A program made the translations under genes and the position numbers. Positions 25,663 through 32,977 of a DNA stretch of 52,055 nt are shown piece by piece (within the stretch, counting starts at the first letter, position 1; each line of letters starts with the position of its first letter). The stretch lies in NCBI GenBank assembly GCA_016789745.1, contig JAEUQF010000048.1, positions 1 to 52,055 of the forward strand, written 5' to 3'. Source of the DNA: Bryobacterales bacterium. GTDB taxonomy: Bacteria > Acidobacteriota > Terriglobia > Bryobacterales > Bryobacteraceae. The notes under the pieces are model-generated. The model made no database searches. It saw only the letters and a program-made list of their open reading frames with translations, and had not been told where the DNA came from.

Positions 25663-27074
25663 GTAGCGATCGGCGGTTTCTGGTTGTGCCAGTCCGTGAC
25701 TAACTGGTAAGCGTGGCCCAGGCGGAGCAGCGTTGCTTCTTCGAAATGACGGCCGCAAAACTGAATCCCCAGCGGCAGCCGCGGGGATGACGGCGTGAAA
25801 CCGCAGGGCAGCACCAGGCTTGGTATGCCGGTGACATTTGCCAGGTTGAACGTGTCGGGTCTTGGCGCAGGGGGCGGATCCGGTGGCAGATCCGTCCCTA
25901 CGATTTCTTCTTCCAAGCGTGGGGCGGCATTGCCGGCGGGCAGGAGCAGGATGTCGACCTTTTCGAAGACTTGGGAGATGTGGCGGAGCAAGACGGTGCG
26001 GAGACGGAGGGCGTGGATGTAGTCGACGGCAGTATGTGTCGCGCCGGCTTCCAGGCGCTCGCGCACCAGCGGATCCAGCAGTTCGGCATGTTGCTGCAAG
26101 CGGGTTCGGTGGAAGGCGGCGGACTCGCTGGCCAGAATCACTGCCGACGCCGTGCTGTACAGCGGTGCCTGAGGGATGTTCACATCCACCAGCACGACGC
26201 CCATCTTCCGCAGGGTTTCCATCGCTGCCTGGAGCGCGGCGTTCGTGTCCGGGTGCACCTTGTTGAAGAAGTAGCTTTTAGGAACTCCCACGCGTAGCCC
26301 GCGTACCGGTGCCTTTAGCGGCTTGCTGTAATCGGGCACTGGTTCCTGGGCCGCGTAGGGGTCCCGCTCATCGAAGCCGGCGATGGCCTGGAGCATCCAG
26401 GCTGCGTCGGCGACGCTGCGCGCCATAGGCCCGACGTGATCCAGGGTCCAACTGAGGGTCGTCACGCCATGCAGGCTCACCCGGCCGTAGGTCGGCTTCA
26501 GGCCTACCACGCCGCAACTCTTCGCCGGTCCGCGGATGGATCCGCCGGTATCGCTGCCCAGCGTGAGCGGCACCATGCGGGCGGCCAGCGCGGCACCTGA
26601 CCCGCTGGAAGAGCCCGAAGGAGAATAGGCCAGATCCCAGGGGTTGCGTGCGGGGCCCTGCAATCCCTTCTGCCCGCTGCCCATGGCGAACTCCAGAAGG
26701 TTTAGCTTGCCCAGCAGGATGGCACCGGCGGCATGCAGCCGGGTGGTGACGGTGGATTCGTGGTCCGGCACCCACTGCGCGGTCACCTTCGACCCGTTGG
26801 TGGTGCGAATCCCTTTCGTCGCGATCAGGTCTTTCACGGCGTAAGGAATGCCGTGCAGCGGGCCGCGGTAACGTCCGCCGCGGATCTCGCGCTCGGCAGC
26901 GCGAGCCTGGTCCAAGGCCTGTTCGGCGGTGATGGTGAGGAAGGCTTTCACCTTCGGATTCATCCGCTCGGTCTGTTGCAGGCATGCTTGTACCAGTTCC
27001 ACCGGCGACAGCTTGCGGCGCTTCAGCAGCGACGCCAGTTCGCTTACCGGAAGCCAGCACAGGGCTTCGGACAT
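25659..27074 (-). CDS. Amidase-signature family amidase (GatA-like)
   Basis: 471 residues from ATG 27074 (GTG 27077 is an alternative). The Ser-cisSer-Lys triad is visible: Lys in AVKDLIATKG (about 81), cis-Ser in PSGSSSGSG (about 155) and nucleophile Ser in GSDTGGSIRGPA (about 179). The protein is of usual length for stand-alone amidases and lacks a signal peptide. It hydrolyses a carboxamide; nothing in the context (no GatB or GatC) supports tRNA amidation. The preceding 72-residue Tat-type peptide gene ends in TGATG across this start, so the two are coupled. Confidence 0.93.
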   Translation of the reverse strand: MSEALCWLPVSELASLLKRRKLSPVELVQACLQQTERMNPKVKAFLTITAEQALDQARAAEREIRGGRYRGPLHGIPYAVKDLIATKGIRTTNGSKVTAQWVPDHESTVTTRLHAAGAILLGKLNLLEFAMGSGQKGLQGPARNPWDLAYSPSGSSSGSGAALAARMVPLTLGSDTGGSIRGPAKSCGVVGLKPTYGRVSLHGVTTLSWTLDHVGPMARSVADAAWMLQAIAGFDERDPYAAQEPVPDYSKPLKAPVRGLRVGVPKSYFFNKVHPDTNAALQAAMETLRKMGVVLVDVNIPQAPLYSTASAVILASESAAFHRTRLQQHAELLDPLVRERLEAGATHTAVDYIHALRLRTVLLRHISQVFEKVDILLLPAGNAAPRLEEEIVGTDLPPDPPPAPRPDTFNLANVTGIPSLVLPCGFTPSSPRLPLGIQFCGRHFEEATLLRLGHAYQLVTDWHNQKPPIAT

Positions 27075-27292
27075 CACCGTCGCGGCAGGCCAGGAGTGGG
27101 CCCGATGCCGTCCTCAATCACGACCGCCCGCAGTGCGTCCAACTGCGTCTTCCGCCGCGCCAGCACCGGCGCGAGGGCGCGAGCACGTTCTTGGCTGACG
27201 CCCACCACGCAAGGTGCCGCTGTCTGCTGGGCCTGCGCTGGCGTGAGGCCCGCGGCCAGTGCGGGAAGCAATCCTCGGCGAGTGACTTTCAT
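27074..27292 (-). CDS. 72-residue Tat-leader peptide of unknown function
   Basis: ATG 27292 overlaps the TGA of the molybdoenzyme gene (ATGA), and its own TGA overlaps the amidase start. The N-terminus VTRRGLLPALAAGLTPAQA is a twin-arginine leader; the mature part is only about 50 residues with one cysteine (PCVVGVSQ) and a basic helix. Tight coupling on both sides makes coding likely. No family recognised. Confidence 0.62.
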   Translation of the reverse strand: MKVTRRGLLPALAAGLTPAQAQQTAAPCVVGVSQERARALAPVLARRKTQLDALRAVVIEDGIGPTPGLPRR

Positions 27293-28002
27293 ATGCCCGC
27301 ATACCACGCGTAGGGGCTCTTGCGCAGTTTGCCTTCCAGGCTATCGGCCACCGTCAGCCGGTTCAGAAACTTGAGGCTTTTATAGCCAAGCTGGCGTGGG
27401 ACGCGTAAACGCAGCGGGCCGCCATGGCCGGGGGGAACATCCTGGCCGTTCATCGCATAGGCGACCAGCGTCTGCGGATGCCAGGCGTCCACCATGTCTA
27501 TGCTCTGTTTCCAGGCAGGCTGGATGCATTCCGGAATGACATAGCGGGCGGCTTTCGCACCGGCGAGGGTGAGCACATCGGATAGCAGCACGCCCGTCCA
27601 CTCGGCGATGTAGGACCAGCCTTCCTCACATACCAGTTGGGTGATCTGGCTTTTGGCAGGCATGGCGCGCAGGTCGGCGATGGAGAGCGACAGCGGCTTG
27701 GCGACCTGCCCGCCGACCTCCAGGCGCCAATCCTGGAACCCCGCTGCCTGATGTGCCAGATAATCCTTCGACTGCGGCGGCCGGCCGTTGGCGAATGGCT
27801 TCGACGAGATCTGGTCGCGGCGAAACTCACGGGCGGTGGAGAGGCCGAAGAACTGGCGATGCGCGGCGTAGTTCAACGTACGCTCCGGAGTGAAGAAGCC
27901 CGCCGCATCGGGCGGCACCAATCCGTTCTGCGATACATACCGCCCGCCAACACCCCCAATCACAACGCCCGTGAGCGTCTGCATCCATCTGCGCCGGGTC
28001 AT
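27289..28002 (-). CDS. Molybdopterin-dependent sulfoxide-reductase-like enzyme (MsrP/YedY type)
   Basis: 237 residues. ATG 28002 follows AGGAGGAG and opens a Tat leader (MTRRRWMQTLTGVVIGG). The oxidoreductase molybdopterin-binding domain fills the rest; the Mo-ligating Cys is in QLVCEEGWSYIAEW, and HGGPLRLRVPRQLGYKSLKFLNRL is the usual C-terminal segment. The longer open frame upstream to 28338 is a shadow of the cytochrome gene. Periplasmic; by analogy, methionine sulfoxide reductase or a related reduction, with electrons from the membrane cytochrome encoded just upstream (4-base ATGA overlap). Confidence 0.92.
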   Translation of the reverse strand: MTRRRWMQTLTGVVIGGVGGRYVSQNGLVPPDAAGFFTPERTLNYAAHRQFFGLSTAREFRRDQISSKPFANGRPPQSKDYLAHQAAGFQDWRLEVGGQVAKPLSLSIADLRAMPAKSQITQLVCEEGWSYIAEWTGVLLSDVLTLAGAKAARYVIPECIQPAWKQSIDMVDAWHPQTLVAYAMNGQDVPPGHGGPLRLRVPRQLGYKSLKFLNRLTVADSLEGKLRKSPYAWYAGI

Positions 28003-28595
28003 TGCTCTCCTCCTATGGTCATGGCACGCATGTGGCGGCGGAAGCCGGAGATCGCCACCATCGCGATATGGCCGGCAACGAAAGCCACCAAGCTTAACGT
28101 TGTAAAGAAGTGAATGGTGCGGGCTGATTGGTGGCCGCCCCAGATGCCGGCGAGGAACGGCAAAGCTCCGGTGACGGCGGGCGACATCGCCAAGCCCGTC
28201 CAGATCATGAGCGGGAACAGCACGAAGACCACACCGGCGTAGGCGGCACGCTGCAGCCCGACGTAAGGACTGCGTACGAAGTGGCCGGTACGCCAGCCAT
28301 GCAGCGCATAGGTCAGGCCCGCGAACACCACCAGCCACGCCGCCTGGAAATGGAGGGACCGGCTCCAGCCATTCTGGTCTGGGAGCACGTATCCATAGCC
28401 GGTCTGCACGGCCGCACGGGAGGCCGGAATCGGTAACTGGAACAGCGCTGGTGTATTGACGTTGCCTTCTTCGCCCCAGTAAAAGCGGGGATGCGAGATG
28501 ACGAGGTTGACGCCGCTAACCAGCAGCGCCAGGAAGCACAAGACGGTGATCCAATGCGTAACGCGCACGTTCGCGGAATGACGCGGAGGGTTCAC
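27999..28595 (-). CDS. Cytochrome b561-type membrane electron donor
   Basis: 198 residues with four membrane spans (about 13-35, 80-100, 115-140, 160-182). Candidate haem-b histidines lie in RVTHWITVL, LHFQAAWLVVF, and IHFFTTLSLVAFVAGHIAM. This is the thiosulfate/formate-dehydrogenase gamma-type cytochrome b fold. First gene of the operon that continues with the molybdoenzyme, a tiny Tat peptide and an amidase. Expected to pass quinol electrons to the molybdoenzyme, analogous to MsrQ though of a different family. Confidence 0.9.
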   Translation of the reverse strand: MNPPRHSANVRVTHWITVLCFLALLVSGVNLVISHPRFYWGEEGNVNTPALFQLPIPASRAAVQTGYGYVLPDQNGWSRSLHFQAAWLVVFAGLTYALHGWRTGHFVRSPYVGLQRAAYAGVVFVLFPLMIWTGLAMSPAVTGALPFLAGIWGGHQSARTIHFFTTLSLVAFVAGHIAMVAISGFRRHMRAMTIGGEQ

Positions 28596-28622
28596 CGCAA
28601 AATGCTACCACGATCACCTGGC

Positions 28623-30248
28623 CTAAAGCTCTCCGCGCCGGGAGGCTTCCACAATGCCGGCCGCGGCGCGGTATGCCAGTGCCTGGATGGTGGCGGTGGG
28701 CTGCTGGCGCGCGGAGGTGACGAAGTTGCTGCCGTCGACAACCCAGAGGTTGGGGACGTCATGGGCGCGGCTCCAGGTGTTGACCACCGAGCGTTGCGGA
28801 TCGGTGCCCATGCGGCAGGTGCCCATCAGGTGCGCGGACAAGCCGGGTTTGTCGTTGTACTCGCCCCAGATGCGCCTGGCGCCGGCGGCTTCGAGAATAG
28901 CGATCTGCTTATCCCAGAGCCAGCGCGCGGTCTTCTGGTCGTCGGGGTGGAAGTCGAAGGTGATGCGCACGGCGGGCAGCCCCCAGGCGTCCTTCGCTTG
29001 CGGGTCCAGATCGACGCGGTTGTTCTCCACAGGAAGGGACGTGGAATGGCCTACCACCATCATGGTGCGCGGGAAGTATTCGGCCAGCGCTTTCTTGTAT
29101 TCCAGGCCCCAGCGCGGCGTGCCGGCCGGCAGCCCGTTCAACGCGAAGGCGGCGGGGAAGGAGCCGAAGCGCGCATCCATGGCGCCGCCGCCGTAGAAGC
29201 CGCGTTTGGCGTCGGCCCTGTAGAAATCGTGCAGGACGCGGGTGACGCGAATGCTCTTGTAGTCATGGAGCGGGTGTTCAAACAGCGCCTGCACGCCGTG
29301 GGAGTTGTCCCACATGAGGTTGCGTCCCACCAAGCCGCTGGAGTTCGCCAAACCATTCGGAAAGCGATTTGATTTGGAGAGCAGCAGCAGGCGCGGGGAT
29401 TCGACGCCGTTGGCGCATAGCACCACGCCCTTCGCTTTCAGGAACACTTCTTTGCGTTTGGCATCGAAATAGACCACGCCGGTCACGCGGCCGGTCTTGT
29501 CCGTTTGGATGCGCCGCACATAGGCGTTCGCACGCACCTCGCAGCGTCCCGTCTTGACCGCTTGCGGAATCACGGTAGCCAGCGTGGAAGACTTCGCGCG
29601 CATCTCGCAGCCAAACCACTGGCACCAGCCGCAATGGGTGCAGGCGCCGCGGCCCTGATACGGCTGGGACAGGATCGCCACCGGGGCGGGAAACGGATGC
29701 AGCCCCAACTTCTTTGCGCCGCGATCGAAGAGCACGCCGGAGGATTTCACCGGCATGGGCGGTAGCGGATAGGGGCCGGAGCGCGGGGCTTCGAAAGGAT
29801 TGGCGCCGGCCAGTCCGGAGACACCGATGTCGCGTTCGGCCTTCGCGTAGAAGGGCTCCAGATCGGCATAGGTGATGGGCCAATCGGTAAAACTGCTGCC
29901 GGGTACATCGCCGAAGGTGGAATGTTCGTGGAAGTCGCTTTCGTGAAAGCGCCAGTAGTTGGCGGCAAAGTGCACCGTGCCGCCACCCACCTGGCGCCCG
30001 TAGGCGATGGCCTTCCAGGGCTGCGCCGTCTCGCCGTCATTGCGGCGGAACAGCACGGGCTGCACCTTCTGGTCGTTGGTCAGCCCCTGGTGTCGGACAT
30101 AGTGCACCTCATCATGGGTGAAGTCCTTCTCTTTGAGATAGGGGCCTTGCTCCAGCACCACCACCCGAAAGCCGGCTTCGGCCAGTTCCTTGGCCATGAC
30201 GCCACCGGCGGCGCCGGAGCCGATCACGACGAAATCAACGTTCGGCAT
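28623..30248 (-). CDS. GMC-family FAD dehydrogenase, gluconate/glucose dehydrogenase large-subunit type
   Basis: 541 residues from ATG 30248 (a TTG at 30272 is the longer alternative). The Rossmann motif VVIGSGAAGG binds FAD. A cysteine-rich CTHCGWCQWFGC segment matches the position of the [3Fe-4S] loop in FAD glucose dehydrogenases. GMC C-terminal signatures are AHLMGTCRMG and NLWVVDGSNFVTSARQQPTATIQALAYRAA. It overlaps the gamma-subunit gene by 14 bases. Acts in the periplasm on a sugar or sugar acid; electron acceptor likely a cytochrome, which is not encoded here. Confidence 0.92.
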   Translation of the reverse strand: MPNVDFVVIGSGAAGGVMAKELAEAGFRVVVLEQGPYLKEKDFTHDEVHYVRHQGLTNDQKVQPVLFRRNDGETAQPWKAIAYGRQVGGGTVHFAANYWRFHESDFHEHSTFGDVPGSSFTDWPITYADLEPFYAKAERDIGVSGLAGANPFEAPRSGPYPLPPMPVKSSGVLFDRGAKKLGLHPFPAPVAILSQPYQGRGACTHCGWCQWFGCEMRAKSSTLATVIPQAVKTGRCEVRANAYVRRIQTDKTGRVTGVVYFDAKRKEVFLKAKGVVLCANGVESPRLLLLSKSNRFPNGLANSSGLVGRNLMWDNSHGVQALFEHPLHDYKSIRVTRVLHDFYRADAKRGFYGGGAMDARFGSFPAAFALNGLPAGTPRWGLEYKKALAEYFPRTMMVVGHSTSLPVENNRVDLDPQAKDAWGLPAVRITFDFHPDDQKTARWLWDKQIAILEAAGARRIWGEYNDKPGLSAHLMGTCRMGTDPQRSVVNTWSRAHDVPNLWVVDGSNFVTSARQQPTATIQALAYRAAAGIVEASRRGEL

Positions 30249-30738
30249 CGTAGAAACCAAACGGGGGTTCAAAGCTCATGCGATCTTCCACCTGAATGAG
30301 CGCCCAGCCTTTGTGGTCGCGGTTGCCGCCGCGGCTGGGCGGGCCGACGAAGCCAAGCACGGTATGGGTACGCAGCAGTTCGAAGAACGGGCTATTCTCA
30401 ATGGCCTGCAGCAGCGCGATGGCCTGTTCGGCGGGAAGGGCGCTGATCGACACCGAGTCCGGAAACAGCCTGCGGCGCAAGGTCTGGGTTTCGGCCAGGC
30501 CGGTGCGATAAAGGTCGCGTTTGTCGCGATCCCACCCAGCCAACGCGCGGTCAATGAAGTAAACGGCACCAGCCTCGCGCGCCCCGGGCGTGCCGTCGGA
30601 AGAAGGAATGATCTGCGCACAGAGCGCGTCGACTTCCGCAGCCTGCTCCGTCGAGAAGTATTCCAGCTTGGTGGCGGTATTGGCTCCGTGCGGATGCTGC
30701 CAGGCAAAAGCACCCACCATCCATTCGCGGCGATTCAT
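30235..30738 (-). CDS. Gluconate 2-dehydrogenase subunit 3-like protein
   Basis: 167 residues. It begins MNRREWMVGAFAWQ, a short Tat-type leader, and has the family segments LCAQIIPSSDGTPGAREAGAVYFIDRAL and LLRTHTVLGFVGPPSRGGNRDHKGW. Such gamma subunits act as export and assembly chaperones for GMC dehydrogenases. Its start is joined by TGATG to the end of the upstream Nudix-like gene, and its end overlaps the GMC start. Confidence 0.9.
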   Translation of the reverse strand: MNRREWMVGAFAWQHPHGANTATKLEYFSTEQAAEVDALCAQIIPSSDGTPGAREAGAVYFIDRALAGWDRDKRDLYRTGLAETQTLRRRLFPDSVSISALPAEQAIALLQAIENSPFFELLRTHTVLGFVGPPSRGGNRDHKGWALIQVEDRMSFEPPFGFYDAER

Positions 30739-31880
30739 CAGTCAAATTTTAGCGGAAGCCCGTCGATGCGGCCTAGTTGTGTCAGCCGCCGCAGCCCTTC
30801 GACACAGGTGACCAGTGCCTGTGTCTCCCAGTTGGGGGCCAGCAGCAGTTCGCGCCAGGCGTCACGGTCATCACTACGCATCATGAGGTGTGACTCCGAT
30901 TCCCACGATTGCCGCAACTCTGGCGAGAAGGACTCCCAGAACCAGGGGTCGTGAATGGCCAGCAGCAGCGAGAAATCGTAATTGCCATGCAGCATGCTCA
31001 GGTTGAAGGCAGTGACTTCGAAATCGAGCGAGTGGGAATGCTTGCGAATCCAATCGACGGCCGGGTAGGAGAGGAATTCCGGTTCGCGAGCGGTCTCGGT
31101 ACCTCCGAACAATTCCTCATACAACTCGCGCAGGGCGGTGGTGGATGGGGCCGCGGGGTCCAAGTCCCCGGATGCCGCGGGCTGATGGAAACCCATGGGT
31201 ACAACCGCCCAGTTCCCTGCCCCTTCAGCGATGCTGTTCCCACGTTTCTGCAGAGGGATCCAGTAGAAGCCTTCGGCATCGGCGAAGGCGCAAAGCGTCT
31301 GCACACCACCGGCGGTGATGCGTCCGGCAAAGCCCGTCAGTTCCGCCAGGGTGGGCAGCAGCGCCTCACGTAAGGGGAGTTGCGGGTCGCCGGTGGCGAG
31401 TGCCCAGGCCATCTCTTCGCGCAGCAGGCCGGTGGTCAGGCGGTAATCCAGGAAGCGGCCGAGGCCGAAGTGGGCGCGCAGGTGCATGCGCCCCGTCTCG
31501 ATTTCCAGCAGCCGGTAGACTTCGTCATCCCAGATGCCACCGCGGCCGCCGATGAACTTCGTCGCATAGCGGCACAGCCTGTTCAGCGGAAGGGGCACGG
31601 GCGGAGGCGAGTAGGGCAGCGGCTCGACGGCTACCTCTTCGGCCCCGGTGAGCAGCGGCACGCGCAGGTCCTGCGCATGCGGAGAGCAGATCACCGGCAC
31701 CGTACGCCGTCGCTGTTCATAACCGAACGAGTATGCCTGGTCTATGCCGTAGCGCGCCAACAGAGGCGCCGTGGAGGCTTCCATATCCAGCGTTGGGGGA
31801 GGCGAGGGAAGTTTGGGGCGTACGATTTCTTCGGGAGGATAGCCGTACAGACGGCTGAGCGCGCCAACGATGGGATTCAC
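30738..31880 (-). CDS. Uncharacterised protein with a Nudix-like segment
   Basis: 380 residues. GTG 31880 is chosen since it makes a GTGA overlap with the upstream stop; an ATG-type start further upstream would overlap it much more. No signal peptide. A region at about 215-265 resembles a Nudix fold: FYWIPLQKRGNS, VVPMGFHQP, then TTALRELYEELFGG, close to the Nudix box RExxEExG but with one extra residue before Gly and no clear GX5E start, so catalysis is doubtful. The N-terminal 200 residues are unrecognised. The gene is coupled on both sides in an operon with a dehydrogenase. Confidence 0.65.
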   Translation of the reverse strand: MNPIVGALSRLYGYPPEEIVRPKLPSPPPTLDMEASTAPLLARYGIDQAYSFGYEQRRRTVPVICSPHAQDLRVPLLTGAEEVAVEPLPYSPPPVPLPLNRLCRYATKFIGGRGGIWDDEVYRLLEIETGRMHLRAHFGLGRFLDYRLTTGLLREEMAWALATGDPQLPLREALLPTLAELTGFAGRITAGGVQTLCAFADAEGFYWIPLQKRGNSIAEGAGNWAVVPMGFHQPAASGDLDPAAPSTTALRELYEELFGGTETAREPEFLSYPAVDWIRKHSHSLDFEVTAFNLSMLHGNYDFSLLLAIHDPWFWESFSPELRQSWESESHLMMRSDDRDAWRELLLAPNWETQALVTCVEGLRRLTQLGRIDGLPLKFD

Positions 31881-32179
31881 GTGAGGGCCGGGCGCACGCC
31901 GGCCCGGTAGGCGAGACAAGCCTCGATCACCTGCCGGTACTCCCGAACATCGACATCGCGCTCCGAGCAGATCAGCATGAGGGTCCCGTCGTCTTTGAAG
32001 TTGCCATCCCAGGCGATGATCTCTTCATCAGTCCAGGCGGGATTGTAAGCAAGCAACTGCTCATCGGGCATGCGGTCGAAGTAGGCGCGCAGGTTGATGT
32101 CCGTCTCGTCGGCGCCATCCGGGTAGGGCTCCTGCTCGAAGTTCCACCGCGGCTGTGTGCCGGCGATTTGAAGTGCCAT
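31877..32179 (-). CDS. Small unknown protein
   Basis: 100 residues from ATG 32179 (the longer open frame to 32500 lies over the next gene and is rejected). Acidic N-terminal part with several aromatic residues (NFEQEPYPDG, NPAWTDEEIIAWDGNF) and a helical C-terminus (DVREYRQVIEACLAYRAG). No signal, no membrane helix, no family recognised. First gene of the operon with the Nudix-like protein, linked by a 4-base overlap. A palindrome lies 9 bases upstream of its start. Confidence 0.6.
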   Translation of the reverse strand: MALQIAGTQPRWNFEQEPYPDGADETDINLRAYFDRMPDEQLLAYNPAWTDEEIIAWDGNFKDDGTLMLICSERDVDVREYRQVIEACLAYRAGVRPALT

Positions 32180-32187
32180 CACGGGCA

Positions 32188-32204
32188 ATTGTAACAGGTA
32201 CAAT
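32188..32204. promoter_or_regulatory. 17-bp inverted repeat in divergent intergenic region
   Basis: ATTGTA-N5-TACAAT is a perfect inverted repeat between two divergent starts (32179 minus, 32213 plus). Each half also reads as a TACAAT -10 box for its own direction, so it could be an operator, a pair of overlapping -10 boxes, or both. No matching -35 boxes were found. Confidence 0.45.
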
Positions 32205-32212
32205 GAGGACCT

Positions 32213-32977
32213 ATGATGCTCGGCGCCGTCACTTACAACATCCTCAAGGACTGGGATGTGGAGAAGATCATATCCGAACTGGAGGCCTCCGGTTTCCAGG
32301 CTGTGGAGTTGCGCACCAGCCATAAGCACGGCGTGGAGCCCACGTTGACGCCCGACCAGCGTAAGCAGGTGGCGGCGCGGTTCCAGCGCAGCAAGGTGCG
32401 GTTGCTCAGCTTCGGCTCCACCGCCGAGTTTCATTCCCCCGACCCGGCCGTGCGCAAGAAGCACGTGGAAGATGCGAAGAAGTTCATCGACCTGGCGCAT
32501 GACACGGGGGCATGGGGAGTGAAGGTGCGGCCGAACGGGATCGCCAAGGAGTTAGGGCCGGAGAAGACCATCCAGGTGATTGCCGAATCCCTCAAGGAAG
32601 TGGGCGATTACGGTGGCCGGATGGGTGTCGAGATCTGGGTGGAGGTACACGGCCGCGAGACGCAGAATCCGCCCGTCGCCGCGGCCATCATGAAGGCGAC
32701 GCGCCATGAGCAGGTGGGGCTTTGCTGGAACTCAAATCCCACGGACCTGGTGAATGGCAGCATCAAGCCCAGCTTTCAACTGCTGCGGCCGTGGATCAAG
32801 AACGTACATATCAATGAACTGGCGGGGCCTTATCCCTACCGCGAGCTGTTCGCTCTGTTGAAGGCGTCCAAGTACGACCGCTACACGCTTTGCGAAGCAC
32901 AGGAGAGCAAGGAACCGGAGCGGTTCCTGCGGTGGTACAAGGCGCTGTGGACGGAGTTAGTGCGCTCATGCGGATGA
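32213..32977 (+). CDS. Sugar phosphate isomerase/epimerase family protein
   Basis: 254 residues of the AP endonuclease 2/xylose-isomerase-like TIM-barrel family (Pfam AP_endonuc_2). Signs: LGAVTYNILKDWDVEKI start, GFQAVELRTSH, LLSFGSTAEFHS, VEIWVEVHGRET (metal-site Glu/His), GLCWNSNPTDLVNG, IKNVHINEL and YTLCEAQES (C-terminal metal Glu). GAGGA lies before the ATG. Reaction unknown; such proteins isomerise or epimerise keto-sugars. Overlaps the next gene by 4-10 bases. Confidence 0.88.
   Translation: MMLGAVTYNILKDWDVEKIISELEASGFQAVELRTSHKHGVEPTLTPDQRKQVAARFQRSKVRLLSFGSTAEFHSPDPAVRKKHVEDAKKFIDLAHDTGAWGVKVRPNGIAKELGPEKTIQVIAESLKEVGDYGGRMGVEIWVEVHGRETQNPPVAAAIMKATRHEQVGLCWNSNPTDLVNGSIKPSFQLLRPWIKNVHINELAGPYPYRELFALLKASKYDRYTLCEAQESKEPERFLRWYKALWTELVRSCG

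Noticed and set aside
25659..27074. Amidase as GatA of the tRNA amidotransferase
   Set aside because: No gatB or gatC nearby and the neighbours are redox enzymes; the signature only proves the amidase family.
31877..32500. Long 207-codon version of the small unknown protein
   Set aside because: The upstream part lies over the isomerase gene on the opposite strand and over the intergenic dyad; ATG 32179 gives a sensible start.
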